Source: Candidatus Halarchaeoplasma halalkaliphilum | GTDB lineage: Archaea; Thermoplasmatota; Thermoplasmata; Halarchaeoplasmatales; Halarchaeoplasmataceae | Assembly: GCA_007133925.1 (NCBI GenBank) | Contig: SLLU01000069.1 | Coordinates: 1-35,513, forward strand | Direction of reading: 5' to 3' | DNA: 35,513 nt | Part shown: piece after piece, positions 27,665-35,513 of the stretch | Numbering within the stretch: position 1 is the first letter of the stretch | How the letters are laid out: every line of letters starts with the position of its first letter | Made by a program: the position numbers and the translations under genes | The notes under the pieces: generated by a model | What the model saw: only the letters and a program-made list of their open reading frames with translations | The model's database searches: none | What the model was told of the DNA's origin: nothing

Positions 27665-28975
27665 ATGAACAAAAACGAAGAACTCGCGCCCCATGTAAAC
27701 GATATAACCCGGGCGCTAAAAGGAAAAGCAAGCGAAGAAGAAGTCGAACGAGAACTCCAGGAGTGGCTGGAAAAATACAGGGTGGACCTGCCTACCGCCA
27801 AAAGATCGGTGGTCAACAAACTCGGAGGGGATCCCCAGGATCTTTACATCCGTACCGAGAAGAAGATCGGCGAGATAACAGGTGCGGAAAAGAACCTTGA
27901 GGTCAAGGTGAGGATCGTGTCCATAACCGAAAAGAACATAGAGGTGGATGGTGAACCCAAGAAGATATATTACGGTATCTTCGGGGATGACACGGGTACC
28001 ATACCCTTCACTCTGTGGGAGCCACTGACCGAGGAACTTGAAAAGGGTGATACAGTACATGTGATCAACGCATATGCCACCACATGGAACGACAAGCCCC
28101 AGATCAACATCGGTTCCCGGGGAAGGATGAAGATGCTCGAGGACGGTGATGTACCGGAATTCAAAAGAACCCCCCAGCGATGCAACATAATGGATGTTCG
28201 CGAGGGTATGAGAGACCTCATAATCACCGGTAGAATACTCTCTCTGGAGAACAAGATCATACAGACTGAAAACGGTGAAAAGGACCTCTGTTCGGGCATA
28301 GTCGCGGACCCCACGGGTAAGATACAGTTCAGCGCATGGCACGATTTTGACCTGAAAGAGGATCAGGTGATCGAGGTTGAGGGCGGATACATACGCTCAT
28401 GGAGAGGTGTACCCCAGCTGAGCTTTGACGAGAACGCCTCGGTGGAAGTCCTTGACGACTCCACTGTGCCCTCCGGAGCGGATCTGGAGGAGGCGGGTAT
28501 GATGACCATATCCCAGCTGGCCCGAAGGGGTGGTGCCGTGGATGCCATCATAGACGCCGTGATGATAGACGTGAAGAGCGGTAGCGGCTTGATATTCAGA
28601 TGCCCCGAGTGCAACCGTGTGGTCCAGAAGAGTGCGTGCAGGATACACGGAAAGGTTGACGGTGAACCGGACCTGCGTGTAAAGGGCATACTGGACGACG
28701 GTACCGGTGCCCTGACTGTCATAATCACCCGGGACGAAACCGAGAAGATACTCGGGTACGATCTGGACAAAGCGATGCAGATCGCCAGGGATCGGATGGA
28801 TCATGGTATAATAAAGGACGAACTCGAAGACCGACTCATAGCCCAGCCCCTGAGGTTGAAGGGAAACGTAACGTGCGACGACTACGGTCTCATGCTCATA
28901 GCAAGCGATGTGCAGGAGAAGAAGATAGACATGGAAAAGGAAGCCCGCAGACTCCTTGATGAGGTGAGGATATGA
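27665..28975 (+). CDS. rpa: Replication protein A (multi-OB-fold ssDNA-binding protein with zinc finger)
   Basis: Repeated OB-fold segments (GIFGDDTGTIPFTLWEP; GIVADPTGKIQFSAWHD) and CPECNRVVQKSACRIHG. Confidence 0.9.
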   Translation: MNKNEELAPHVNDITRALKGKASEEEVERELQEWLEKYRVDLPTAKRSVVNKLGGDPQDLYIRTEKKIGEITGAEKNLEVKVRIVSITEKNIEVDGEPKKIYYGIFGDDTGTIPFTLWEPLTEELEKGDTVHVINAYATTWNDKPQINIGSRGRMKMLEDGDVPEFKRTPQRCNIMDVREGMRDLIITGRILSLENKIIQTENGEKDLCSGIVADPTGKIQFSAWHDFDLKEDQVIEVEGGYIRSWRGVPQLSFDENASVEVLDDSTVPSGADLEEAGMMTISQLARRGGAVDAIIDAVMIDVKSGSGLIFRCPECNRVVQKSACRIHGKVDGEPDLRVKGILDDGTGALTVIITRDETEKILGYDLDKAMQIARDRMDHGIIKDELEDRLIAQPLRLKGNVTCDDYGLMLIASDVQEKKIDMEKEARRLLDEVRI

Positions 28976-29862
28976 GCATGATACAGAGAGAGGTCGCCTG
29001 GAGACTGTTCGCCGAGGAATTCAACCAGTCAACGCTGGAGATCAGCGGCAGCGAGGCGGAAAGGACCCCGTCCTACGTGGTTACCCCCTTGGGTGCCATG
29101 GTCAACCGGGTGTACATGGTGGGTGTTCTCACGGAAACGGAGAACCTCGGGACCCAGGACGATCCCATGTGGAGAGCCAGGGTTTCTGATCCCACAGGAA
29201 CCTATTTCGTGTCCGCCGGGCAGTACCAGCCCGGCGCGGCCACCGCCATATCATCCCTGGAACCCCCTGCCTTCGTGGCAGTTGTGGGAAAGTCCAGTGT
29301 GTACAGACCTGACGATGAATCCATGTTCACCTCCCTGAGGTGCGAGTGCATCAAGGTGGTATCCGAAGAGCTTCGGGATTACTGGATCCTAGAAGCTGCC
29401 CGTGCCCTTAAAACGAGGCTGGAGGCCATGGAAGAGGCACGCAAGATGGATAACGTGTCCGTGGAAGAACTGACGAAGCTCGGATTCGAATCGGATCTAG
29501 CCAGGGGCGTGGTCAAGGCTGCGGAGCACTATGATTCCATTTCCCTGGACAAGTACTGGTCCATGCTGGAGGATTCCCTGATGTACGTCCTTCCCGAGTA
29601 CGAGAGGAGAACTACCCTGGAGGAATCCACCGATGTTACAGAGGAGGATAACAGCGAACTCGAGGATTTGATACTGGAGATCATAGGTGAGATGGAAGAA
29701 GAGTTGAGTCAGGACGAAGGAGTGGACTACGGAGACCTCATGGTGGAAGTGATGAACCGGGCAAAGATATCCGAAGAGGAGTTCGAAGAGGCCGTGAAGA
29801 ACCTCAGGTCCATCGGTCATCTTTACGAGCCGGACCTCGGTTCCCTTAAAAGAATATACTGA
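28972..29862 (+). CDS. RPA-associated protein (COG3390-like)
   Basis: ATGA overlap with rpa; REVAWRLFAEEFNQSTLE...PTYFVSAGQ-like OB segment; acidic C-terminal region with helical/wHTH ending. Confidence 0.82.
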   Translation: MSMIQREVAWRLFAEEFNQSTLEISGSEAERTPSYVVTPLGAMVNRVYMVGVLTETENLGTQDDPMWRARVSDPTGTYFVSAGQYQPGAATAISSLEPPAFVAVVGKSSVYRPDDESMFTSLRCECIKVVSEELRDYWILEAARALKTRLEAMEEARKMDNVSVEELTKLGFESDLARGVVKAAEHYDSISLDKYWSMLEDSLMYVLPEYERRTTLEESTDVTEEDNSELEDLILEIIGEMEEELSQDEGVDYGDLMVEVMNRAKISEEEFEEAVKNLRSIGHLYEPDLGSLKRIY

Positions 29863-29863
29863 A

Positions 29864-30610
29864 TCAGCCCTTCCCTTCCCGCTGTTTACCGATGGCTTCC
29901 CTCAGTTTCAGCTTCCCTTCCACCACCTGCTGAGCCAGGTCCTTTGAGATGGTGATCTCACCGTCACTCTGTATCCTGCTGCGTCTCTGCATCTCTTTTA
30001 TTTCACCATCTGTAGCCTCTACGTGGTGAGGACCATATGCGATCTCACCCAGGGATATCGCTATCTTCTTGGCGGCCTCTATGTCCGGAGAATCTACATG
30101 ATGGGTGGTGTATTCCTCGTTGACTATCTCTATCCTCAGGGGAAGACCTTTCAACGAATTGAGTGTCCGGTTCCGGTTGGTTTTATCACCGTGGCCCACC
30201 TTTACAACCATGGTATGAAAATCGTATCCCGCCATGTATCTTTCGATCAGATCCCTTACCGTCTCGGGGGACTCCGCGTATGCAGTTTCAAGGACCTTTC
30301 CGTCGCCCAGGAGTACCACTCCCGGTCTGAAACCGGGGTCTATGCCCACCACCATAACATGGTATGACGATTTTCCGGAGAGGGCATTGAGGGCGATCCT
30401 GACACCCATGCGTATGTCCTCATCAATACCAATCACATTATCGTGCTCTATCAACGGTTCCTCCGGAGGGGTGGTGAGGATCACACCCACGTTATCGGGG
30501 ATCCTGTCATGGGGGGAAAGACTGAGGAAGGGGATATCCCTCTGTTTCAGTTCCCTGACGAGGTCATAGTAGAACTCGAAATTGTCCGTGGCGATGGCTA
30601 GTATCTTCAC
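29864..30610 (-). CDS. RuvC/YqgF-like (RNase H fold) protein of unknown function
   Basis: VVGIDPGFRPGVVLLGDGKVLETAYA (beta-hairpin with catalytic-type Asp), IEIVNEEYTTHH (cf. YqgF DERxTT), PDIEAAKKIAISLG (C-terminal Asp/helix). Confidence 0.65.
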   Translation of the reverse strand: MKILAIATDNFEFYYDLVRELKQRDIPFLSLSPHDRIPDNVGVILTTPPEEPLIEHDNVIGIDEDIRMGVRIALNALSGKSSYHVMVVGIDPGFRPGVVLLGDGKVLETAYAESPETVRDLIERYMAGYDFHTMVVKVGHGDKTNRNRTLNSLKGLPLRIEIVNEEYTTHHVDSPDIEAAKKIAISLGEIAYGPHHVEATDGEIKEMQRRSRIQSDGEITISKDLAQQVVEGKLKLREAIGKQREGKG

Positions 30611-30674
30611 TGTGAAGGGTAATAGTTCATGGGGATATATCTTTTTTGAAAAAAAAGAGAGAGAAAGGGTTTTT

Positions 30675-32033
30675 TTACTCCACGTGGGGAGCGGATCCGA
30701 TCAGTCCGGTTTCCATGAGGGTTTTCGTATGTTTTCTGCTTCTGAGTATAAGGCTCTCGGCCTTTGCCCTGAGTTCCTCCTCGCTGATCTCTATCCTTGC
30801 GATACCCTGTTCTATGGCTTTGAGACCCACACGGACCGCCTGATGGATGTAAACCTCGGTATTGTCCATGGTGGGTACCAGATAATCCTCATGTATGCCC
30901 TGACGTTCGGCAACCTCGGCTATGGCATAAGCCGCTTCTATGTGCATCTCGTCGGTGATGGTCTTGGCCCTGACATCCAGAGTACCCCGGAATATTCCCG
31001 GGAATCCGATGGAATTGTTAACCTGATTCGGGAAATCTGATCTCCCGGTACCCACTATCCTCACACCGGCCTCCTTGGCCTCCCAGGGCCATATCTCCGG
31101 TATGGGATTGGCTTCAGCAAAGAGGATACCGTCGTCGTTCATCTTGGTCAGCCATTCCTTCTTGATGGTGTCTGGTCCGGGTTTTGAGGCCGCTACGACC
31201 ACATCCTTGCCCTCGATTAGGTCGGGGATGCCGCCGTCCGTCTTGGCTTTGTTGGTCTTTTGTGCGAATTCCCACTTGACCGGGGAACGTTCCCTGTCCA
31301 GATCGTCCCTATCTGCATGCAGGAGTCCCCTGGAATCGCACAATGTGAGATTCTTTCCCGGGACACCGGCTTTTAATAAGGTTCGTGCCAAGCACAGATT
31401 GGCAGCCCCGGAACCTATCAGGCCTATCTCCACTTGGTCCAGTTCCTTGTCCACCACCTTCAAGCCGTTTATAATGGCTGCCAGGGTGATGGCTGCGGTG
31501 CCCTGCTGATCATCGTGCCAGACCGGTATGTCCATCTCTTCCCTTAGCCTGTCCAGTATGTAGAAACACTTGGGTTTGGATATGTCCTCCAGGTTGATAC
31601 CTCCGAAGGAGGGGGCTATCCACTTGACGGCCTGGATTATATCATCCGGCTCGTGGGCATCGATGCATATGGGAAATGCATCCACTCCACCCAGGTACTT
31701 GAAGAGCAGACCCTTGCCCTCCATGACAGGCATGCTCGCTTCCGGGCCGATATCTCCCAGCCCGAGAACCCTGCTCCCGTCACTGACCACGGCCACGTTG
31801 TTCCATTTGTTGGTGTGCTCGTAAACCTTCAGGGGGTTTGCGTGTATATCCTGACATGGCTTTGCGACACCTGGGGTGTACCAAACCCCAAAATCATCGA
31901 AGCTACTGACCTGTACCTTAGGGGATATCTCTATCTTGCCTCTGTAAAAGGGATGCCATTTCATGGACTTCCTTGCCGGTAGTTCCGCCTTCTTTATGAG
32001 TTCCTCTTTTGTAAGTTGCTCTTTTTTGCTCAT
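30675..32033 (-). CDS. NAD(P)-dependent malic enzyme (malate dehydrogenase, oxaloacetate-decarboxylating)
   Basis: FGVWYTPGVAKPCQDI, VVSDGSRVLGLGDIGPEASMPVMEGKGLLFKYLGGVDAFPICID, VWHDDQQGTAAITLAAIINGLK. Confidence 0.95.
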   Translation of the reverse strand: MSKKEQLTKEELIKKAELPARKSMKWHPFYRGKIEISPKVQVSSFDDFGVWYTPGVAKPCQDIHANPLKVYEHTNKWNNVAVVSDGSRVLGLGDIGPEASMPVMEGKGLLFKYLGGVDAFPICIDAHEPDDIIQAVKWIAPSFGGINLEDISKPKCFYILDRLREEMDIPVWHDDQQGTAAITLAAIINGLKVVDKELDQVEIGLIGSGAANLCLARTLLKAGVPGKNLTLCDSRGLLHADRDDLDRERSPVKWEFAQKTNKAKTDGGIPDLIEGKDVVVAASKPGPDTIKKEWLTKMNDDGILFAEANPIPEIWPWEAKEAGVRIVGTGRSDFPNQVNNSIGFPGIFRGTLDVRAKTITDEMHIEAAYAIAEVAERQGIHEDYLVPTMDNTEVYIHQAVRVGLKAIEQGIARIEISEEELRAKAESLILRSRKHTKTLMETGLIGSAPHVE

Positions 32034-32088
32034 GGGACTGCCTCTGCGGAGGAAAGAATAAATGGCATATAAATATGTAATGGGGCTT

Positions 32089-32580
32089 TCACAGCAAATT
32101 CACGATCAATAGGAAGTTTCCTAGTCCCAGGAACACTCCCAGCAATATGGCCATGGCCATGAACATCCATGCCCGTATCTCCTCGCCCAGATGTTCCGCC
32201 CGTACGGCACCCAGAACGAGGCCGAGACCGATGATGACCATCCCTACGTTTATGAACAAAAGGGAGAAGATTATCATGGTTGATGCGTATCTGACCGGTT
32301 CTTCTGACCATTCCGATACAGCGTGCATGGAGAACAGAAGGGAATAGCCGGCGATCAAAAGGAGGAAGCCTATGATCAATATGTTGACATACCCAGTGTA
32401 TCTATCGGCGGTGGCAGATCTTCTGGGTTTTAACTTCTTCTTGCCGGAAGGGGATGCTGACCCGGTGTCCCATTTGAACCTGCGGTTGCATTTATTGCAG
32501 ATTCCTGAGCCATCTTCCAGGAACTCCATATCATCTGAGCCGCACGAACCGCATATGCCTTCCTGGGGTTTCCTCACCAT
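32089..32580 (-). CDS. Zinc-ribbon membrane protein
   Basis: CGSCGSDDMEFLEDGSGICNKCNRRF followed by several hydrophobic segments. Confidence 0.75.
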   Translation of the reverse strand: MVRKPQEGICGSCGSDDMEFLEDGSGICNKCNRRFKWDTGSASPSGKKKLKPRRSATADRYTGYVNILIIGFLLLIAGYSLLFSMHAVSEWSEEPVRYASTMIIFSLLFINVGMVIIGLGLVLGAVRAEHLGEEIRAWMFMAMAILLGVFLGLGNFLLIVNLL

Positions 32581-32627
32581 TGATCCACCTTTTTTATAGC
32601 AACCGGGCGGGGGTCATAAATAAGTTT

Positions 32628-33599
32628 CTATTTTCTCCAGGCGATGTCAACCTCGTCGGTACGATAATTCTGCATGACGGCACTTTTTTCCAAGGGTGTT
32701 TCACAACCTGCCTTGTACATAATATAGCCAGTCCAGGCGATCATGGCTCCGTTGTCCACGCAAAGAGGGCCTGGAGGAGCGTATGCCCTGGCCCCTCTTT
32801 CTGCGGCCATGGTTTCCACCATGCCCCTTAGTCTTTTGTTCCGTGCAACGCCCCCTCCCAGTAAAACCTCGTTCTTGCTCGTATGTGCCAGAGCCCTCTC
32901 AGTGACCTCAGTGAGCATGGCGAAAACCGTTTCCTGCAAGGAGTAACAGAGGTCATCCAGGGGACTTGAAGAATTGAGAGAGGCTGTCAATATACCCGAG
33001 AAGGACACGTCCATCCCCTTGACACTGTAGGGCAGCTCAACGAATCCTTTGGCAAGGCTGGCCCTTCTTTCTATCTCCGGGCCAGCGGGGAAGGGCATGT
33101 GGTTCATCCTTCCGAACTTGTCAAGCATGTTCCCTACCCCTATATCCAGTGTCTCACCGAACACCCGGTACCTCCCCCGTGAAAACGCTATGACCTGGGT
33201 GTTTCCGCCGGAAGCGTAGAGTAGAACAGGGTCCGAGCAATCCGTTGTAAGTCGACCGATCTCTATATGGGCTATGCAGTGGTTCACCCCCACCAGTGGA
33301 ACCTTCAAGGCAAGAGATAATGCCCTGGCGGCGGTGGCCACCGTACGTAGGCAGGGGCCCAGGCCAGGACCCTGGGAAAAGGAGACGAGGGAGATATCCT
33401 CCCGCACTATACCTGCGGTTTCCAGGGCTTCGTTGATAGCGGGGAGCATATTGCTCGCATGGTGGTTGGCTGCCTCTCTTGGATGAATCCCCTCCTTTGG
33501 TTTGTAGCTCTTCATCACATTGGCTAACACGTTACCTTCTTCATCCAGGATACCCACGCCCAGTGTATGCGCGGTTCCCTCTAATCCCAATATATGCAT
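32628..33599 (-). CDS. kae1: tRNA N6-adenosine threonylcarbamoyltransferase Kae1 (no Bud32 fusion in this ORF)
   Basis: MHILGLEGTAHTLGVGI, NHHASNMLPAI, SFSQGPGLGPCLR, GVNHCIAHIEIGR, YASGGNTQVIAF, LLGGGVARNKRLR. Confidence 0.95.
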   Translation of the reverse strand: MHILGLEGTAHTLGVGILDEEGNVLANVMKSYKPKEGIHPREAANHHASNMLPAINEALETAGIVREDISLVSFSQGPGLGPCLRTVATAARALSLALKVPLVGVNHCIAHIEIGRLTTDCSDPVLLYASGGNTQVIAFSRGRYRVFGETLDIGVGNMLDKFGRMNHMPFPAGPEIERRASLAKGFVELPYSVKGMDVSFSGILTASLNSSSPLDDLCYSLQETVFAMLTEVTERALAHTSKNEVLLGGGVARNKRLRGMVETMAAERGARAYAPPGPLCVDNGAMIAWTGYIMYKAGCETPLEKSAVMQNYRTDEVDIAWRK

Positions 33600-33635
33600 A
33601 AAAAAAAGAAAGGGGAAGTGGGTTATACGTTTTTC

Positions 33636-33782
33636 TTACTTGGATTTACCGATGCGATAGACACCAGTACCGCAACCCGGGCACTCGCCCTTGTTGGCAG
33701 GTCTGCCGTTCTTCATGGTGACGGCCTGGGCGTTCTTCATCTCTACCTTTTTCCTACATTTTACACAGTATGCTTCTACCAT
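33636..33782 (-). CDS. Small zinc-binding protein (DUF5679-like), 48 aa
   Basis: MVEAYCVKCRKKVEMKNAQAVTMKNGRPANKGECPGCGTGVYRIGKSK; the longer ORF-track start (33914) would run into the RNase P RNA. Confidence 0.85.
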   Translation of the reverse strand: MVEAYCVKCRKKVEMKNAQAVTMKNGRPANKGECPGCGTGVYRIGKSK

Positions 33783-33866
33783 AATATTCACTGAGGGAGG
33801 TATAGGCGCCATGGATATTAAAGCTTTCCTTAGTTTGTGCCTAAATAGCCTCATATCAAAAGAGTT

Positions 33867-34198
33867 GAACAGGTGACCGTAGTAAGCCCCTTTCTGTTTC
33901 AAGACGGCATTCATCTATGCGTCCTACCCGCCGGTCCCGGAATGATCATCCCGGCATCTTTGGACTTGCTCCGGTGGGGAGTCGCCGTTTCATCGATCCC
34001 TCCGGTTCTCAGCTCTGCGGGTTAACTCACCTTGCCTTGCGGCAGGCTTCGCACACTTCACAGCTCACCGGAGGACGTGTCGTTTCTGCGCCCTTGCCGA
34101 GACTCTCGCCTCACCGCCTTGCGACGGTCCACCTTTTCCGCGGAGAGGGGACTTTCCTCAGGGTCGAACCCCGTCGGCCGTCCTCGGTCTCCTGTTCG
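33867..34198 (-). ncRNA. rnpB: RNase P RNA (archaeal)
   Basis: RC contains GAGGAAAGTCC (34149-34159), GGAGCAAGTCCAAAG and the 3' ACAGAAAGGGGCTTAC. P1-like helix GAACAGGAGACC (5') / GGTCACCTGTTC (3') sets the ends; TATA-like ttatttata about 25 nt upstream. Confidence 0.93.
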
Positions 34199-34219
34199 CA
34201 CTGTAGGTGGACTTCCGAT

Positions 34220-34228
34220 GTATAAATA
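34220..34228 (-). promoter_or_regulatory. TATA box for RNase P RNA
   Basis: Minus strand TTATTTATA located about 25 nt upstream of the P1-defined 5' end. Confidence 0.6.
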
Positions 34229-34246
34229 ATTGTTGATGGCCCTGCC

Positions 34247-34942
34247 TCAATGTATCTCCGGCCTGCCCTCGCTCCTGAGGACCCACATACCCTTATACTG
34301 GCTATACTCGAAAAAACCGTCTATCACGATGTGGTCGCCCTTGGCCATGTCCCTGTCAACATGCCAACCGTCCACCTCGCAGCTCAGCCTCCTGTACGGG
34401 TTATCTAGGGGGCAGATCACTATGTGTGTACCCCTTGAGATGGTCCAAAGGTCCTTCACCTCCCCGCGGACCCTTACGTTGGTGCCCTCGTACCACGTGG
34501 GATTCTCCAGTATGGACTCTATGGGTGTGAAACTGGATCTGGCCCTTTCCACCATCCTCATATCCCCGGGATTGGAGACCCTCATGCGATACTGGCGACC
34601 GTACTGTTCCACACGCCCCTGAAAGTACACTATTGCACCCGGGATCATGTACTCCTTTCCATCCACGTCCTCCATCACGTCCGAGTTTATCAACACCGTG
34701 ATTTTGTGTTCGTCTTCCGGCTCCCGTATGGAAACATGAAAGGTCCCGTGAAATAGTCTTCTGTCCATAACGTAACCCTGGGTCTTCACCACGGTATCCA
34801 AGTATTCCCCGTCTATATCCCCCACGGCGACCTGAGGGGGTTCTTGTGAAGCAGAGAGGACGAACAATGCGGATGTTCCCAGAAGAGCACCTAGAGTGAC
34901 GATAAATAACAATCTTTTTCCGTCGGGTTTGGGAAGTTCCAT
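34247..34942 (-). CDS. Membrane-anchored protein with two OB-fold-like domains
   Basis: N-terminal TM (RLLFIVTLGALLGTSALFVLSA) then two segments of the form VVKTQGYVMDRR...IVYFQGRVEQYG and NVRVRGEVKDLW...HIVIDGFFEYS. Confidence 0.6.
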   Translation of the reverse strand: MELPKPDGKRLLFIVTLGALLGTSALFVLSASQEPPQVAVGDIDGEYLDTVVKTQGYVMDRRLFHGTFHVSIREPEDEHKITVLINSDVMEDVDGKEYMIPGAIVYFQGRVEQYGRQYRMRVSNPGDMRMVERARSSFTPIESILENPTWYEGTNVRVRGEVKDLWTISRGTHIVICPLDNPYRRLSCEVDGWHVDRDMAKGDHIVIDGFFEYSQYKGMWVLRSEGRPEIH

Positions 34943-34946
34943 CAGA

Positions 34947-35513
34947 TCACCCCAGGAGTTCCGTCAGCCTGGTTTCCAGTATCTCCGCGGGTATGTCCGA
35001 TAGTGAAACTTCCGTTGTCCGACCCCTGTTGGATGAAACGGTGGTGGTGTTTAGGAGTCCGTGATCCGATATGGAGTTCAGGTACTTCCAGAACTGGGTG
35101 TGGCCCAGCTTTTTTTGTCCGAACTCTTCGCACACCACCTTGTAACATTCCTCTACGTCACCGGTGGTGGTGAAGGGTGAAGACCTCAGGAGCCGGACCG
35201 CCGATAGCAGCACCAGGCGTTCCTGAAGATTGAGTTCCCTTATCTTGTCCTCGGTGAAATAGGGATCGATATCCGCCTTGGCACCCCTTATGTCCTCCGC
35301 ACCTATGTTGTCCTTTCCCTTGGCCTCCGCAATAAGGGAGGCACGTTCAAGGAGCTCTATGCCGAACCGGGCATCGCCCCTTTCGGACGACGCTGTGGTT
35401 GACAGAAGTCTCAACTCCGCTTCACCCAGAGCATCTGGATAAAGGGCCAGCTCCGAACGATATGCAAGGATGTCGTGGAGTTCCTCCTGGGAATACTTAG
35501 GGAATTTTACCCG
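34947..35513 (-). CDS. Orc1/Cdc6 replication initiator, C-terminal part (5'-truncated at window edge)
   Basis: Frame is open to the edge: RVKFPKYSQEELHDILAYRSELALYPDALGEAELRLLSTTASSERGDARFGIELLERASLIAEAKGKDNIGAEDIRGAKADID... with C-terminal wHTH. Confidence 0.92.
   Translation of the reverse strand, partial: RVKFPKYSQEELHDILAYRSELALYPDALGEAELRLLSTTASSERGDARFGIELLERASLIAEAKGKDNIGAEDIRGAKADIDPYFTEDKIRELNLQERLVLLSAVRLLRSSPFTTTGDVEECYKVVCEEFGQKKLGHTQFWKYLNSISDHGLLNTTTVSSNRGRTTEVSLSDIPAEILETRLTELLG

Noticed and set aside
32628-33599. Kae1-Bud32 fusion
   Set aside because: The ORF ends after the Kae1 domain (323 aa); no kinase domain follows within the window.
33917-34229. Two overlapping + ORFs of 102 and 65 aa
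   Set aside because: They cover the minus-strand RNase P RNA; no protein-like features.
1-35513. CRISPR arrays, transposases, integrases, toxin-antitoxin or classical defence genes
   Set aside because: No regular direct-repeat/spacer pattern and no recognisable proteins of these classes among the supported ORFs.
34900-35513. Replication origin next to Orc1/Cdc6
   Set aside because: Only the 3' end of the gene is present; the upstream region where origin boxes would be expected is outside the window, and I saw no ORB-like repeats here.

Overview
Archaeal (euryarchaeal) chromosomal segment. PolD small subunit, RPA, Orc1/Cdc6, Kae1, S3Ae, intron-containing tRNAs and an archaeal RNase P RNA all point this way; a Thermoplasmatota-like origin is only a guess. 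The window is mostly housekeeping and replication genes plus one large energy-conservation operon. Main content: (i) a very large secreted, CARDB-rich surface protein on the minus strand that runs off the left edge and is absent from the supplied ORF track; (ii) PolD small subunit; (iii) ribosomal protein S3Ae with a C-terminal helix-hairpin-helix domain; (iv) type-2 archaeal SerRS; (v) a CBS / V4R / roadblock cluster; (vi) an NMN adenylyltransferase-CinA/PncC fusion; (vii) four minus-strand tRNAs, two with canonical introns, and next to tRNA-Arg(CCT) a broken second copy of the tRNA 5' half interrupted by a 57-bp hairpin-rich insert; (viii) a wHTH-ATPase-TPR protein and a DHH/RecJ-like protein; (ix) a complete 14-gene Mrp-Mbh type [NiFe]-hydrogenase operon with a convergent maturation protease; (x) RPA plus RPA-associated protein, facing a RuvC/YqgF-like protein; (xi) malic enzyme, Kae1, RNase P RNA, a membrane-anchored OB-fold-like protein and the C-terminus of Orc1/Cdc6 running off the right edge. 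The best candidates for something undescribed are the interrupted tRNA-Arg copy, the RuvC/YqgF-like protein at the RPA locus, the NadM-PncC and S3Ae-HhH fusions, and two orphan proteins. I did not find a clear-cut new defence or mobile system.
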